DNA of 64,000 bases. It comes from Serratia entomophila. Its GTDB lineage: Bacteria; Pseudomonadota; Gammaproteobacteria; Enterobacterales; Enterobacteriaceae. Positions within the stretch are counted from its first letter, which is position 1. Each line of letters starts with the position of its first letter. The position numbers and the translations under genes were made by a program. The stretch lies in contig NZ_CP082787.1 of assembly GCF_021462285.1 (NCBI RefSeq), positions 620,001 to 684,000 on the forward strand. The letters are read 5' to 3'. The notes under the pieces are model-generated. The model had not been told where the DNA came from. It searched no databases and saw nothing but the letters and a program-made list of their open reading frames with translations. Shown here piece after piece: positions 31,319 through 42,815 of this stretch.

Positions 31319-31488
31319 CAAGATTGTAAATTATAAGGACTAATAATATAGCATCATCTCTTCTATATTGTCTGGAGCATAGAAACGTCGGGTTAATCAT
31401 TATTTTGCTTTCGTTTAGTTTCTTTTTTGAAAAGCCTTATTGCGTTTGCCAATAAATTACCCGAACCACATCGCAACAGGAGTTAATT

Positions 31489-32454
31489 GTGGACAGCGCC
31501 CAGACAGAAAAAATAGCCTTAAAGATCCTCCATGAATTATTGCAATACCGCCGTCGTTTCCCCGGTGCAGAAACCTCCATGACGGAGGAAGAACAGCGGG
31601 TCACCCAGGTGCAATTACCGCGCATCCGGGCATTTATTGAAAACGGCCAACGGATTGAATTCGTGCTGCCGGCCTTCCCGACCAAGTCACCCAATGCCAA
31701 TAAGGTGATAGGTGCGGTGCCGGACATGGCGGAGCGGCTGTCGCTGATCTTCCTCAACTCACTGTGCCAGCGCATCCAGCTCTATTATGCGCCTGGCGCG
31801 CATATCGTGATCTGCTCCGACGGCCACGTATTCGGCGACCTGATCCGCGTCAGCGATGAGGCGATCAACCACTATCAGCGCGAAATAGAAAACTTGCTGC
31901 ACGAAGTCGGGGCCACGCACCTGAGCGTGTTTAACCTCGGCGACGTCGAAGGGCTGGCGGAACATACCGGCGACTACGATCTGCTGCGTCAACTGTTGGT
32001 GGACGGCTACGCCGAGCCGGAAGAGGCGATTAAGCAGCAGCTGATGCAGGACGAGCAGGGCCTGATGCTGTACCGCGCCATCACCCGCTTCCTGTATGAG
32101 GACAGCCAGCTGCCGGGCTACAGCGGTTCCAACGCCGCACTGCAAAAGGACGCCAAGCAGCGCGCCTGCGGCGTGATCCAGCGCAGCTGGGCCTGGGGCA
32201 ATTTGCTGGCCCAGCATTTCCCGGCGGCGATCCGGCTGTCGATCCACCCGCAGCCGGTCGACAGTCTGAAAATGGGCATTCACATGATGCCGACCAAGGA
32301 TGACTGGCTGACGCCGTGGCACGGCGTGGCGGCCAAGGTCAACGGCCAGTTTGTGCTGATGAAGCGCAAAGACGCGCAGCAGATGGCCGGCGAGCTGGTG
32401 GAAATTCGCGGCGAACCTAGCCATTACCTGATTGAACAGCCGCAAGTGGCTTGA
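31489..32454 (+). CDS. isnA: Isonitrile (isocyanide) synthase, IsnA/PvcA/Dit1 family
   Basis: The 321-residue protein is recognised as a Pfam DIT1_PvcA member by blocks such as FVLPAFPTKSPN (near residue 60), GAHIVICSDGHVFGD (near 104) and AIRLSIHPQP (near 250). The family turns the amino group of L-tyrosine or L-tryptophan into an isonitrile, taking the extra carbon from ribulose-5-phosphate. A GTG start at 31489 follows CAGGAG. It is first in an isnA-isnB-glycosyltransferase run divergent from a LysR gene. The amino-acid substrate cannot be decided from sequence alone. Confidence 0.9.
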   Translation: MDSAQTEKIALKILHELLQYRRRFPGAETSMTEEEQRVTQVQLPRIRAFIENGQRIEFVLPAFPTKSPNANKVIGAVPDMAERLSLIFLNSLCQRIQLYYAPGAHIVICSDGHVFGDLIRVSDEAINHYQREIENLLHEVGATHLSVFNLGDVEGLAEHTGDYDLLRQLLVDGYAEPEEAIKQQLMQDEQGLMLYRAITRFLYEDSQLPGYSGSNAALQKDAKQRACGVIQRSWAWGNLLAQHFPAAIRLSIHPQPVDSLKMGIHMMPTKDDWLTPWHGVAAKVNGQFVLMKRKDAQQMAGELVEIRGEPSHYLIEQPQVA

Positions 32455-32458
32455 TTTG

Positions 32459-32486
32459 CGCCCGTACTCCTGACGGGGGCGTTTTT
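32459..32486 (+). terminator. Possible attenuating hairpin between isnA and isnB
   Basis: CGCCCGT (32459-32465) pairs with ACGGGGGCG (32473-32481) with a two-base bulge and is followed by five T (32482-32486). It sits in the 82-bp gap between isnA and isnB. It could lower expression of the downstream genes relative to isnA. Confidence 0.5.
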
Positions 32487-32536
32487 AACGGCGCGTTGCC
32501 GTGTGAGCAGCCAATTCGATGCAAGGAGAAAGACCG

Positions 32537-33400
32537 ATGAACCAACGACCGCTTAATTGCCATATTCAGCCGAACGCACCCTTCGGCGCGATACTAACCC
32601 CACAGCACCCCGGGCAGCAGATAGCCTCGCTGCCGGTTGAGGCGCTGCGCGCGCTGGCGCAGGAACATCACCTGCTGGTGCTGCGCGGTTTCGCCTCCGG
32701 CTTTACCGATCCGCAGGTGTTGACCGGCTACGCCGATCAATGGGGCGAGATCATGATGTGGCCGTTCGGCGCAGTGCTGGACGTGAAAGAGCATCCGGAC
32801 GCCAAAGACCACATCTTCGACAGCAGTTACGTGCCGCTGCATTGGGATGGCATGTACAAACCGACCATTCCGGAATTCCAGCTGTTTCACTGCGTGGCGG
32901 CGCCGTCGCAGGACGAGGGCGGGCGCACTACCTTTGTCGACACCACCCGGCTGTTGGCCAACGCGGACGAAGCGCAGCTGGCGCAGTGGCTGGCGGTGTC
33001 GATCACCTATCGCATCAAACAGGTAGTGCATTACGGCGGTGAGGTCTGTTCGCCGTTGGTGGTGCAACACCCGGGCGGCAGAGGGTTGATCATGCGCTAT
33101 AACGAGCCGCCGACCGAGGGCAAAAAATTCCTCAATCAGCATGCGCTGGAGTACCACGGCGTACCGGCGGAGCAGCAGGAAGCGTTTCACCATACTCTGC
33201 AACAGCACCTGTACGATCCGCGCCACTATTATGCCCATCAATGGCAGCAGGGCGACGTGGTGGTGGCGGACAACTTCTCGCTGCTGCATGGGCGCGAAGG
33301 TTTCACCGCTCGTTCCGCGCGCCATCTGCAGCGCGTACACATTCAGAGCAACCCGGCGTGCGCCAATCTGGCGCTGAAGCCGGCTAACGCAGAGGCTTAA
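32537..33400 (+). CDS. isnB: IsnB/PvcB-type Fe(II)/2-oxoglutarate oxygenase
   Basis: The 287-residue TauD-like oxygenase has the iron triad H102-x-D104 (PLHWDGMYK) and H251 (LLHGREGF), followed by arginines for 2-oxoglutarate binding. IsnB enzymes oxidatively decarboxylate the isonitrile amino acid to a vinyl isonitrile, while the related PvcB forms a different product that keeps the carboxylate. Sequence does not tell these apart here. The ATG at 32537 follows AAGGAG. Only ten bases separate it from the glycosyltransferase. Confidence 0.9.
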   Translation: MNQRPLNCHIQPNAPFGAILTPQHPGQQIASLPVEALRALAQEHHLLVLRGFASGFTDPQVLTGYADQWGEIMMWPFGAVLDVKEHPDAKDHIFDSSYVPLHWDGMYKPTIPEFQLFHCVAAPSQDEGGRTTFVDTTRLLANADEAQLAQWLAVSITYRIKQVVHYGGEVCSPLVVQHPGGRGLIMRYNEPPTEGKKFLNQHALEYHGVPAEQQEAFHHTLQQHLYDPRHYYAHQWQQGDVVVADNFSLLHGREGFTARSARHLQRVHIQSNPACANLALKPANAEA

Positions 33401-33410
33401 CGGGGCAACT

Positions 33411-34688
33411 ATGGCAAGGATACTGATGGCGGCGGTCGCCACCCCGGGGCACGTTTACCCGATGCTGAGCATCGCCCGCTACCTGATCGCGCAAGGGCAT
33501 CAGGTGCGGGTCATGACCGGCGCGCTGTTTCGTGAACGCGCCGAAGCGATCGGCGCGCAGTTTGTTCCCTTCGACGCGCAGGTGGATTTCGATTACCGCC
33601 ACCTGGAGCAGCATTTTCCCGAGCGGGCCGCGCTGCCGCCGGGCAACGCGCAGATGGCGCTGGCGCTGAAAGACTTCTTCGCCGCGCCCATCCCGCTGTT
33701 GGACAGCCAACTGCGGGCGGCCATTGCCGCCGAAGCCACCGATCTGCTGATGGTGGAAAACTGCTTCTATGGGGTGCTGCCGTTGCTGCAGTCGAGCGAT
33801 CGGCCGCCGGTATTCGGCATTGGCGTAACGCCGCTGTCGTATTCATCGCGTGATTCTGTCTTCTACGGGCCGCGTATTCCGCCGGCGCTGCTGCCGCAGG
33901 ATTTGCGCCGTGAGCAGTTGGTGGACGAAACGACCCAGAGGCTGATTGACGAGGTGCAGCACAGTTTCAACGCTGCGCTGGCGCAATCGGGCGGTGGCCC
34001 GCTGGAGCGTCAGTTTACCGATGCGCTGATCGGCGGCTGCGACCGTTTCCTGCAGCTGTCCACTACGGCGCTGGAGTATGAGCGTGACGATCTGCCGGCC
34101 GGCGTGCGCTTTGTCGGCCCGCTGCGCAGCGGCGCGCAGCTGGTGACGGAAGAGGCGGGCTGGGACGAAAACGACGATCGTCCATTGGTTATTGTCACAC
34201 AGGGCACGCTGGCGAATGTCGATCTGCACCAGCTGATCGTACCGGCGCTGAAAGCCCTGGCGCAGTTGCCGGTACGGGTATTGGCCACCACCGGCGGTCG
34301 CGCGGTCGACGGGCTGATGGCCCCGTTGCCGGCCAACGCCAGGTTGCGGGAGTTTATCTCCTTCGAGTACTGGCTGCCGCAGGCGGCGCTGCTGATCACC
34401 AACGGCGGTTACGGTTCGATCAACTACGCACTCGATAGCGGCGTGCCCCTGATCGTCGCCGGCACCGGCGAAGACAAGCAGGAGGCTGCGGCGCGCGTGG
34501 TGGCGGCCGGTTGCGGCGTCAACCTGCACACCAGCCATCCGGACGAAGGCCAGCTGCAGGCGGCGGCGAGCCGCATTCTGCAGCAGCCGGCCTACCGGCA
34601 GCGTGCGGCGTTGGTGCGGGAAGACTATGCCCGGCATAACGCGCTGGCGTCTATCGCTCATGAAGTCGCCGCCATCACGGCGCAGTGA
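33411..34688 (+). CDS. UGT/MGT-type glycosyltransferase (GT1), isonitrile tailoring
   Basis: The 425-residue protein has a GT-B fold. The N-terminal acceptor domain starts ARILMAAVATPGHVYPMLS. The C-terminal donor domain carries the nucleotide-sugar loop ITNGGYGSINYALDSGVPL (near residue 325) and AGTGEDKQEAAARV. It resembles macrolide and zeaxanthin glucosyltransferases. With isnA and isnB upstream at a 10-bp spacing, its acceptor is probably the hydroxyphenyl vinyl isonitrile, as in rhabduscin biosynthesis. The donor sugar is unknown, and no sugar-biosynthesis gene is adjacent. Confidence 0.88.
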   Translation: MARILMAAVATPGHVYPMLSIARYLIAQGHQVRVMTGALFRERAEAIGAQFVPFDAQVDFDYRHLEQHFPERAALPPGNAQMALALKDFFAAPIPLLDSQLRAAIAAEATDLLMVENCFYGVLPLLQSSDRPPVFGIGVTPLSYSSRDSVFYGPRIPPALLPQDLRREQLVDETTQRLIDEVQHSFNAALAQSGGGPLERQFTDALIGGCDRFLQLSTTALEYERDDLPAGVRFVGPLRSGAQLVTEEAGWDENDDRPLVIVTQGTLANVDLHQLIVPALKALAQLPVRVLATTGGRAVDGLMAPLPANARLREFISFEYWLPQAALLITNGGYGSINYALDSGVPLIVAGTGEDKQEAAARVVAAGCGVNLHTSHPDEGQLQAAASRILQQPAYRQRAALVREDYARHNALASIAHEVAAITAQ

Positions 34689-34706
34689 TGTTTTTCCCGG
34701 TTCCCA

Positions 34707-34730
34707 GGCGCCGTTCGCGGCGCCTTTTTT
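34707..34730 (+). terminator. Terminator of the isonitrile operon
   Basis: GGCGCCG (34707-34713), TTCG and CGGCGCC (34718-34724) are followed by six T. The UUCG tetraloop makes this a very stable hairpin. Confidence 0.93.
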
Positions 34731-34929
34731 ATGCTTTTTTCTGAATGGAAACTGCATGATTATGTACAATCACCCCAGGGCCCTGGCATCGGCTGAATGT
34801 TAACCTATTGACAGCGTTGCTGATGAAAAGTGGGGGATATCATAATTTTCTAATTATGAAATGAATCCTCTGGCGATGGTAAGGTGGGGCAGTTACCCTG
34901 ACGGGATAGGCCTAATGGGCAGGCGTTAA

Positions 34930-35769
<840 letters not shown>

Positions 35770-35822
35770 CTAACCTGAATACCATTGTGATGTGGTTGTG
35801 TTGATCATAATGCTATGATAAT

Positions 35823-35851
35823 AGGGCAATAATTTTATTGTCCTTTTTTTT
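35823..35851 (+). terminator. dapB terminator
   Basis: GGGCAATA (35824-35831) pairs with TATTGTCC (35836-35843), with one G-U pair, and is followed by eight or more T. Confidence 0.8.
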
Positions 35852-36192
35852 AACATTAAAAATAAGGTGTATGAATAGTTTTTTGTGAGAGAGTCGTATT
35901 TTTATCTGTTTATGTTGGATTTAATCGTGTTTTTTCGCAGGGGAGTTATTTTTTAACCTTATTTTAGCCCGTGAAACTGCGAATTTCTGTCATTGTACCT
36001 CGCAACCGTTTACCCACCCGAGTTTAGCTGTGTTTTTATGGCTGCTGGCCCCATTAAACAGCGAAAACAGCAAAAATAAGAGAAAAAAAGGCGCTTTGGG
36101 TAGACAAGGCGGGCACTCATCATTAAAATGCGCCCAATTTGCCAAAAATTGGCCTCGCGGACGGTTTTTGCATTGATTTAGATCGCGATATC

Positions 36193-36226
36193 TGAATTAA
36201 TATGCAAATATTGTGATTGATTATTC
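36193..36226 (+). promoter_or_regulatory. Tandem ARG boxes (ArgR operator) of carAB
   Basis: TGAATTAATATGCA (36193-36206) is the same as the first E. coli carAB ARG box as I recall it, and TGATTGATTATTC (36214-36226) is a degenerate second box. Start-to-start spacing is 21 bases, two turns of helix, as ArgR hexamers need. They overlap the probable P2 promoter and lie 14 bases before the carA start. Confidence 0.8.
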
Positions 36227-36239
36227 CTTGGAGGGTGTT

Positions 36240-37388
36240 TTGATTAAGTCAGCGCTATTGGTTCTGGAAGACGGAACCCAATTCCACGGTCGGGCCATCG
36301 GGGCAGAGGGTACGGCAGTGGGGGAAGTGGTCTTCAATACGTCGATGACCGGCTATCAAGAAATCCTCACTGATCCTTCCTACTCCCGCCAGATCGTTAC
36401 TCTTACTTATCCTCATATCGGCAATGTCGGCACCAATGCTTCCGACGAAGAATCCTCCGCTGTTCACGCCCAAGGCCTTGTCATTCGCGACCTCCCCCTG
36501 ATTGCCAGCAACTACCGCAACGAAGAAGGCCTGTCCGAATACCTCAAACGCCACAACATCGTGGCGATCGCCGATATCGATACCCGTAAGCTGACCCGCC
36601 TGCTGCGTGAGAAAGGCGCCCAGAACGGCTGCATCATCGCCGCAGATTCGCCGGACGCCGCGCTGGCGCTGGCCAAGGCGCAGGGTTTCCCGGGCCTGAA
36701 AGGCATGGATTTGGCGAAGGAAGTGACCACCCGAGAAGCTTACAGCTGGCAGCAGGGCAGCTGGACTTTGGAAGGCGAGCTGCCGGAAGCCAAAACCGCC
36801 GCAGAGCTGCCGTTCCACGTGGTGGCCTACGACTACGGCGCCAAGCGCAACATCCTGCGCATGCTGGTGGATCGCGGCTGCCGCCTGACCGTGGTGCCGG
36901 CGCAAACCCCGGCCGACGAGGTGCTGAAGATGGATCCGGACGGCATCTTCCTGTCCAACGGCCCGGGTGACCCGGAGCCGTGCGACTACGCCATCGCCGC
37001 CATCAAGGCGTTCCTGAACACCGACATTCCGGTGTTCGGCATCTGCCTGGGCCACCAGCTGCTGGCGCTGGCCAGCGGGGCGAAGACCGTGAAGATGAAG
37101 CTTGGCCACCACGGCGGCAACCACCCGGTCAAAGACCTGGACAACGATACCGTGATGATCACCGCGCAGAACCACGGCTTTGCGGTAGACGAAAACAACC
37201 TGCCGGCTAACCTGCGGGTGACGCACAAATCGCTGTTCGACCATACGGTGCAGGGCATCCACCGCACCGACAAAGCGGCGTTCAGCTTCCAGGGCCACCC
37301 GGAAGCCAGCCCGGGCCCGCACGACGCCGCGCCGCTGTTCGATCACTTTATCGAACTGATTGAGACTTACCGTTCTAACGCCAAATAA
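36240..37388 (+). CDS. carA: CarA, carbamoyl-phosphate synthase small (glutaminase) subunit
   Basis: The 382-residue subunit has an N-terminal CarA domain and a C-terminal class I glutamine amidotransferase with the nucleophile cysteine in [11 protein letters not shown] (about residue 269) and the His/Glu pair in GHPEASPGP. It feeds ammonia to CarB. The TTG at 36240 follows GGAGGGTG and gives [12 protein letters not shown] and exactly the E. coli length; E. coli carA also starts with TTG. An upstream in-frame ATG would overlap the ARG boxes. Confidence 0.96.
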   Translation: MIKSALLVLEDGTQFHGRAIGAEGTAVGEVVFNTSMTGYQEILTDPSYSRQIVTLTYPHIGNVGTNASDEESSAVHAQGLVIRDLPLIASNYRNEEGLSEYLKRHNIVAIADIDTRKLTRLLREKGAQNGCIIAADSPDAALALAKAQGFPGLKGMDLAKEVTTREAYSWQQGSWTLEGELPEAKTAAELPFHVVAYDYGAKRNILRMLVDRGCRLTVVPAQTPADEVLKMDPDGIFLSNGPGDPEPCDYAIAAIKAFLNTDIPVFGICLGHQLLALASGAKTVKMKLGHHGGNHPVKDLDNDTVMITAQNHGFAVDENNLPANLRVTHKSLFDHTVQGIHRTDKAAFSFQGHPEASPGPHDAAPLFDHFIELIETYRSNAK

Positions 37389-37402
37389 TCAGGAGCAAAA
37401 AA

Positions 37403-40627
<3,225 letters not shown>

Positions 40628-40650
40628 CATCGCCATGCCGTAACCTCAGA

Positions 40651-40664
40651 GGGCGCTGCAGATG
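40651..40664 (+). terminator. Left arm of the interrupted carB terminator
   Basis: GGGCGCTG (40651-40658) and CAGATG are separated by 1446 bp of IS from CAGCGCCC and seven T (42114-42128). Joined across one ATG they make a hairpin with an 8-bp stem, a CAGATG loop and a T-run, just 23 bases after the carB stop. As it stands the terminator is broken. Confidence 0.85.
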
Positions 40665-40697
40665 TGAACTGCACCCCAGAAGTTGGACGGTGTAAAT

Positions 40698-41540
40698 TCA
40701 CGCAGCCTTCGAGGCCTGAGTTCGGTACTCCACCGGACTCAGGCCTTTCAGTTTCTGCCTGATACGATGAGAGTTGTAGTAATCAATGTAAATGTCTATC
40801 TCTTGCGCCAGGTGTTCCACACTCTCAAAACGCTGCAAGTAATACAGCTCCGCTTTCAGATGTCCGAAGAAGTTCTCCATCACGGCATTGTCCAGGCAAT
40901 TTCCCTTGCGAGACATGCTCTGCTTTATCCCGTTAACCCGCAACGCATGCTGATAAGCCGCCATCTGATAGTGCCAACCCTGGTCACTGTGCAACAGCAA
41001 CTGCTCACCCGGCTTCATCCTGCTTACCGCCTTGTCCAACATCCTTTTAACCAGCCTAAACTCTGCCCGGCGAGCCACTTCATAAGCGATGATTTCACCG
41101 TTGTACAAGTCGAGCACCGGTGATAAATACAGCTTATCCTCACCAACCCGGAACTCCGTTACATCCGTTACCCACTTTTGATTGGGGCATTGAGCGGTAA
41201 AATTACGCTGCAGGAGATTGGGTGCCAACTTGCCTGTATTCCCCTTGTATGAGCGGTACTTTTTACGGCGAACCGGTGACTTCAGCTGCAGCGCTGTCAT
41301 CAGTTTTTGCACGGTTTTATGATTTAAACCGTACCCTTCCTTTCGCATTACGCAGGTTATGCGACGATAGCCGTAACGGCCTTTATGGACGTTAAAGACT
41401 TCGGCTATTCGTTGTTTAGCCTCACGGTATTTATCCGGCACTCGACCGACTTTACAGCAATAATAGTACGTGCTGCGCGCCAGCCCACCGGCATGCAACA
41501 GCCTGTCTAAACGGTGCTCTTGCCTTAATGCCGTGACTAT
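40698..41540 (-). CDS. IS3-family transposase OrfB (DDE integrase part)
   Basis: The frame carries an HTH_21-like segment and the rve integrase core with D (KWVTDVTEF), D (LLHSDQGWHY) and E (NAVMENFFGHLK), the DD(35)E set of IS3 transposases. A methionine start at 41498 would give 266 residues. More likely the protein is made by a -1 shift from OrfA at 41540, entering as IVTALRQEHRLDRLLH. It ends 33 bases inside the IS edge and runs toward carB. Confidence 0.92.
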   Translation of the reverse strand: MVTALRQEHRLDRLLHAGGLARSTYYYCCKVGRVPDKYREAKQRIAEVFNVHKGRYGYRRITCVMRKEGYGLNHKTVQKLMTALQLKSPVRRKKYRSYKGNTGKLAPNLLQRNFTAQCPNQKWVTDVTEFRVGEDKLYLSPVLDLYNGEIIAYEVARRAEFRLVKRMLDKAVSRMKPGEQLLLHSDQGWHYQMAAYQHALRVNGIKQSMSRKGNCLDNAVMENFFGHLKAELYYLQRFESVEHLAQEIDIYIDYYNSHRIRQKLKGLSPVEYRTQASKAA

Positions 41541-42055
41541 TTTTGCCCTTTCCGCCGTGCCCGGGCATCGTTTTCCTGCATCAAGGCTCTCAGCTTTTTT
41601 ATGTAGTCATTCTGAGCGCGTAAAAACTCGATTTCCTCCCGCATCTCTTCGGGGGTCAACTCATCTGGCGACTTATCCGCATGGGGTGTTTTGGGATGCT
41701 GATACATTCGGCGACCACGCTGGTTCCGGTTGAGGGCTTCGGCCCCATTCTCCTGATAGAGCTTAACCCAGTGTTCCAGCGTCGTGTATGAGGGGATATC
41801 AAATTGTGCGGCAACGTCCGCTAAAGAAAAAGGATTGGAGAGGGCAAACTCGACGACAGAGAGCTTAAATTCGGGTGTGTAATGTCGTTGCCGTCCGGGT
41901 TGCAGCCCTGGCTCACCATGATGTTGATAGGCCGCAATCCAGCGACGTAGCTGGACATGGGCGACAGAGAATTTTCTCGCGGTCTGCCTTTGGCTGCCGT
42001 GTCCGGTAAGATAGTACCGGACTACGTCGAGTTTGAACGGGAGTGAATATTTCAT
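41537..42055 (-). CDS. IS3-family OrfA (helix-turn-helix)
   Basis: The 172-residue protein has two HTH_29/28-type DNA-binding segments (SQRQTARKFSVAHVQLRRWI near residue 22, and SLADVAAQFDIPSYTTLEHW near 76) and a C-terminal leucine-rich coiled coil (EEMREEIEFLRAQNDYIKKL). It closely follows IS150 OrfA in layout. The last codons are CAA AAA TAG, so a five-A run ends exactly at the stop and can allow a -1 shift into OrfB. Confidence 0.92.
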   Translation of the reverse strand: MKYSLPFKLDVVRYYLTGHGSQRQTARKFSVAHVQLRRWIAAYQHHGEPGLQPGRQRHYTPEFKLSVVEFALSNPFSLADVAAQFDIPSYTTLEHWVKLYQENGAEALNRNQRGRRMYQHPKTPHADKSPDELTPEEMREEIEFLRAQNDYIKKLRALMQENDARARRKGQK

Positions 42056-42113
42056 AAAAACTGCACCTCCAAATGTCAGATGACCTGTCCAACATTTGGG
42101 GTGCAGTTCAATG

Positions 42114-42128
42114 CAGCGCCCTTTTTTT
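42114..42128 (+). terminator. Right arm of the interrupted carB terminator
   Basis: CAGCGCCC and seven T lie just outside the right IS3 end and the ATG duplication. They complete the hairpin begun at 40651 and have no pairing partner nearby now. Confidence 0.8.
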
Positions 42129-42257
42129 ATCTTATTCAGCCAATTTGTTTCCCCGAGTTAAAAATTTCCGCTATCAATCAATCTGCGAACTGTCACTCTG
42201 GTGATTGGTATATGCTTGAAGTATTGGCAAGGAACGAACGAAGGAACGACGACAACA

Positions 42258-42815
42258 ATGATTTTGATTATTTACGCCCATCCCTATCCCCGGCATTCTC
42301 ATGCCAACCAGCGGCTGCTGCAGGCGGTGAGGGATCTTCCCGAGGTAGAGGTGCGCTCGCTGTATGAGCTGTACCCCGATTTCAATATCGATATCAACGC
42401 CGAACAGCGCGCTCTGGAACGTGCCGACATGGTGGTGCTGCAACACCCGATGCAGTGGTACAGCTTTCCGCCGCTGCTGAAGTTATGGATCGACAAGGTG
42501 CTGGAACACGGCTGGGCCTACGGCCACGAAGGCGATGCGCTGGTGGGCAAGGACTGCCTGTGGGCGGTGACCAGCGGCGGTGATGAACAGCATTTCGAAC
42601 TGGGAGACTTCCCGAATTTCGCCGCGCTGGCGCAGCCGCTGCAGGCGACCGCGGTCTATTGCGGTATGAACTGGCAGCCCTATTTTGCGGTGCATAATAC
42701 CTTTACCTGCAACGAACCGGCGCTGATTGCCGCCGGGGAGGCCTACCGCCAACGGCTGGTCGAGTATCTGATGGAACACAGCGAACCGGTAGAACAGGGA
42801 GCCAGCCATGGATAA
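42258..42815 (+). CDS. kefF: KefF, quinone oxidoreductase and activator of KefC
   Basis: The 185-residue flavodoxin-fold protein begins [17 protein letters not shown] and has the FMN-site block [17 protein letters not shown]. KefF binds the KefC dimer, is needed for full efflux activity and reduces quinones. The ATG at 42258 was chosen because it gives this conserved start; the in-frame start at 42201 lies in the leader. It overlaps kefC by eight bases. The IS3 element now separates it from the rest of the upstream region. Confidence 0.95.
   Translation: MILIIYAHPYPRHSHANQRLLQAVRDLPEVEVRSLYELYPDFNIDINAEQRALERADMVVLQHPMQWYSFPPLLKLWIDKVLEHGWAYGHEGDALVGKDCLWAVTSGGDEQHFELGDFPNFAALAQPLQATAVYCGMNWQPYFAVHNTFTCNEPALIAAGEAYRQRLVEYLMEHSEPVEQGASHG

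Larger units (their letters stand above)
35770..36239. other. dapB-carA intergenic region (470 bp)
   Basis: This AT-rich stretch holds the dapB terminator (35823-35851), the carAB promoter region and two ARG boxes (36193-36226). In E. coli two tandem promoters here answer to pyrimidines and purines (P1) and to arginine (P2). Only the arginine part could be recognised with confidence; CGGACGGTTTTTGC near 36160 is a weak PurR-like match. Confidence 0.6.
40665..42110 (-). mobile_element. IS3-family (IS150-type) insertion sequence, 1446 bp, intact
   Basis: The inverted ends begin TGAACTGCACCCCA: left at 40665 and right read inward from 42110, 22 of 24 matching through GTTGGAC. A 3-bp ATG duplication (40662-40664 and 42111-42113) flanks it. 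Two overlapping frames on the minus strand encode OrfA and OrfB. Size and layout are those of the IS150 group. A 15-bp stem hairpin at 40712-40746, inside the 3' end of orfB, would meet carB read-through. No ISfinder name can be given here. Confidence 0.95.
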
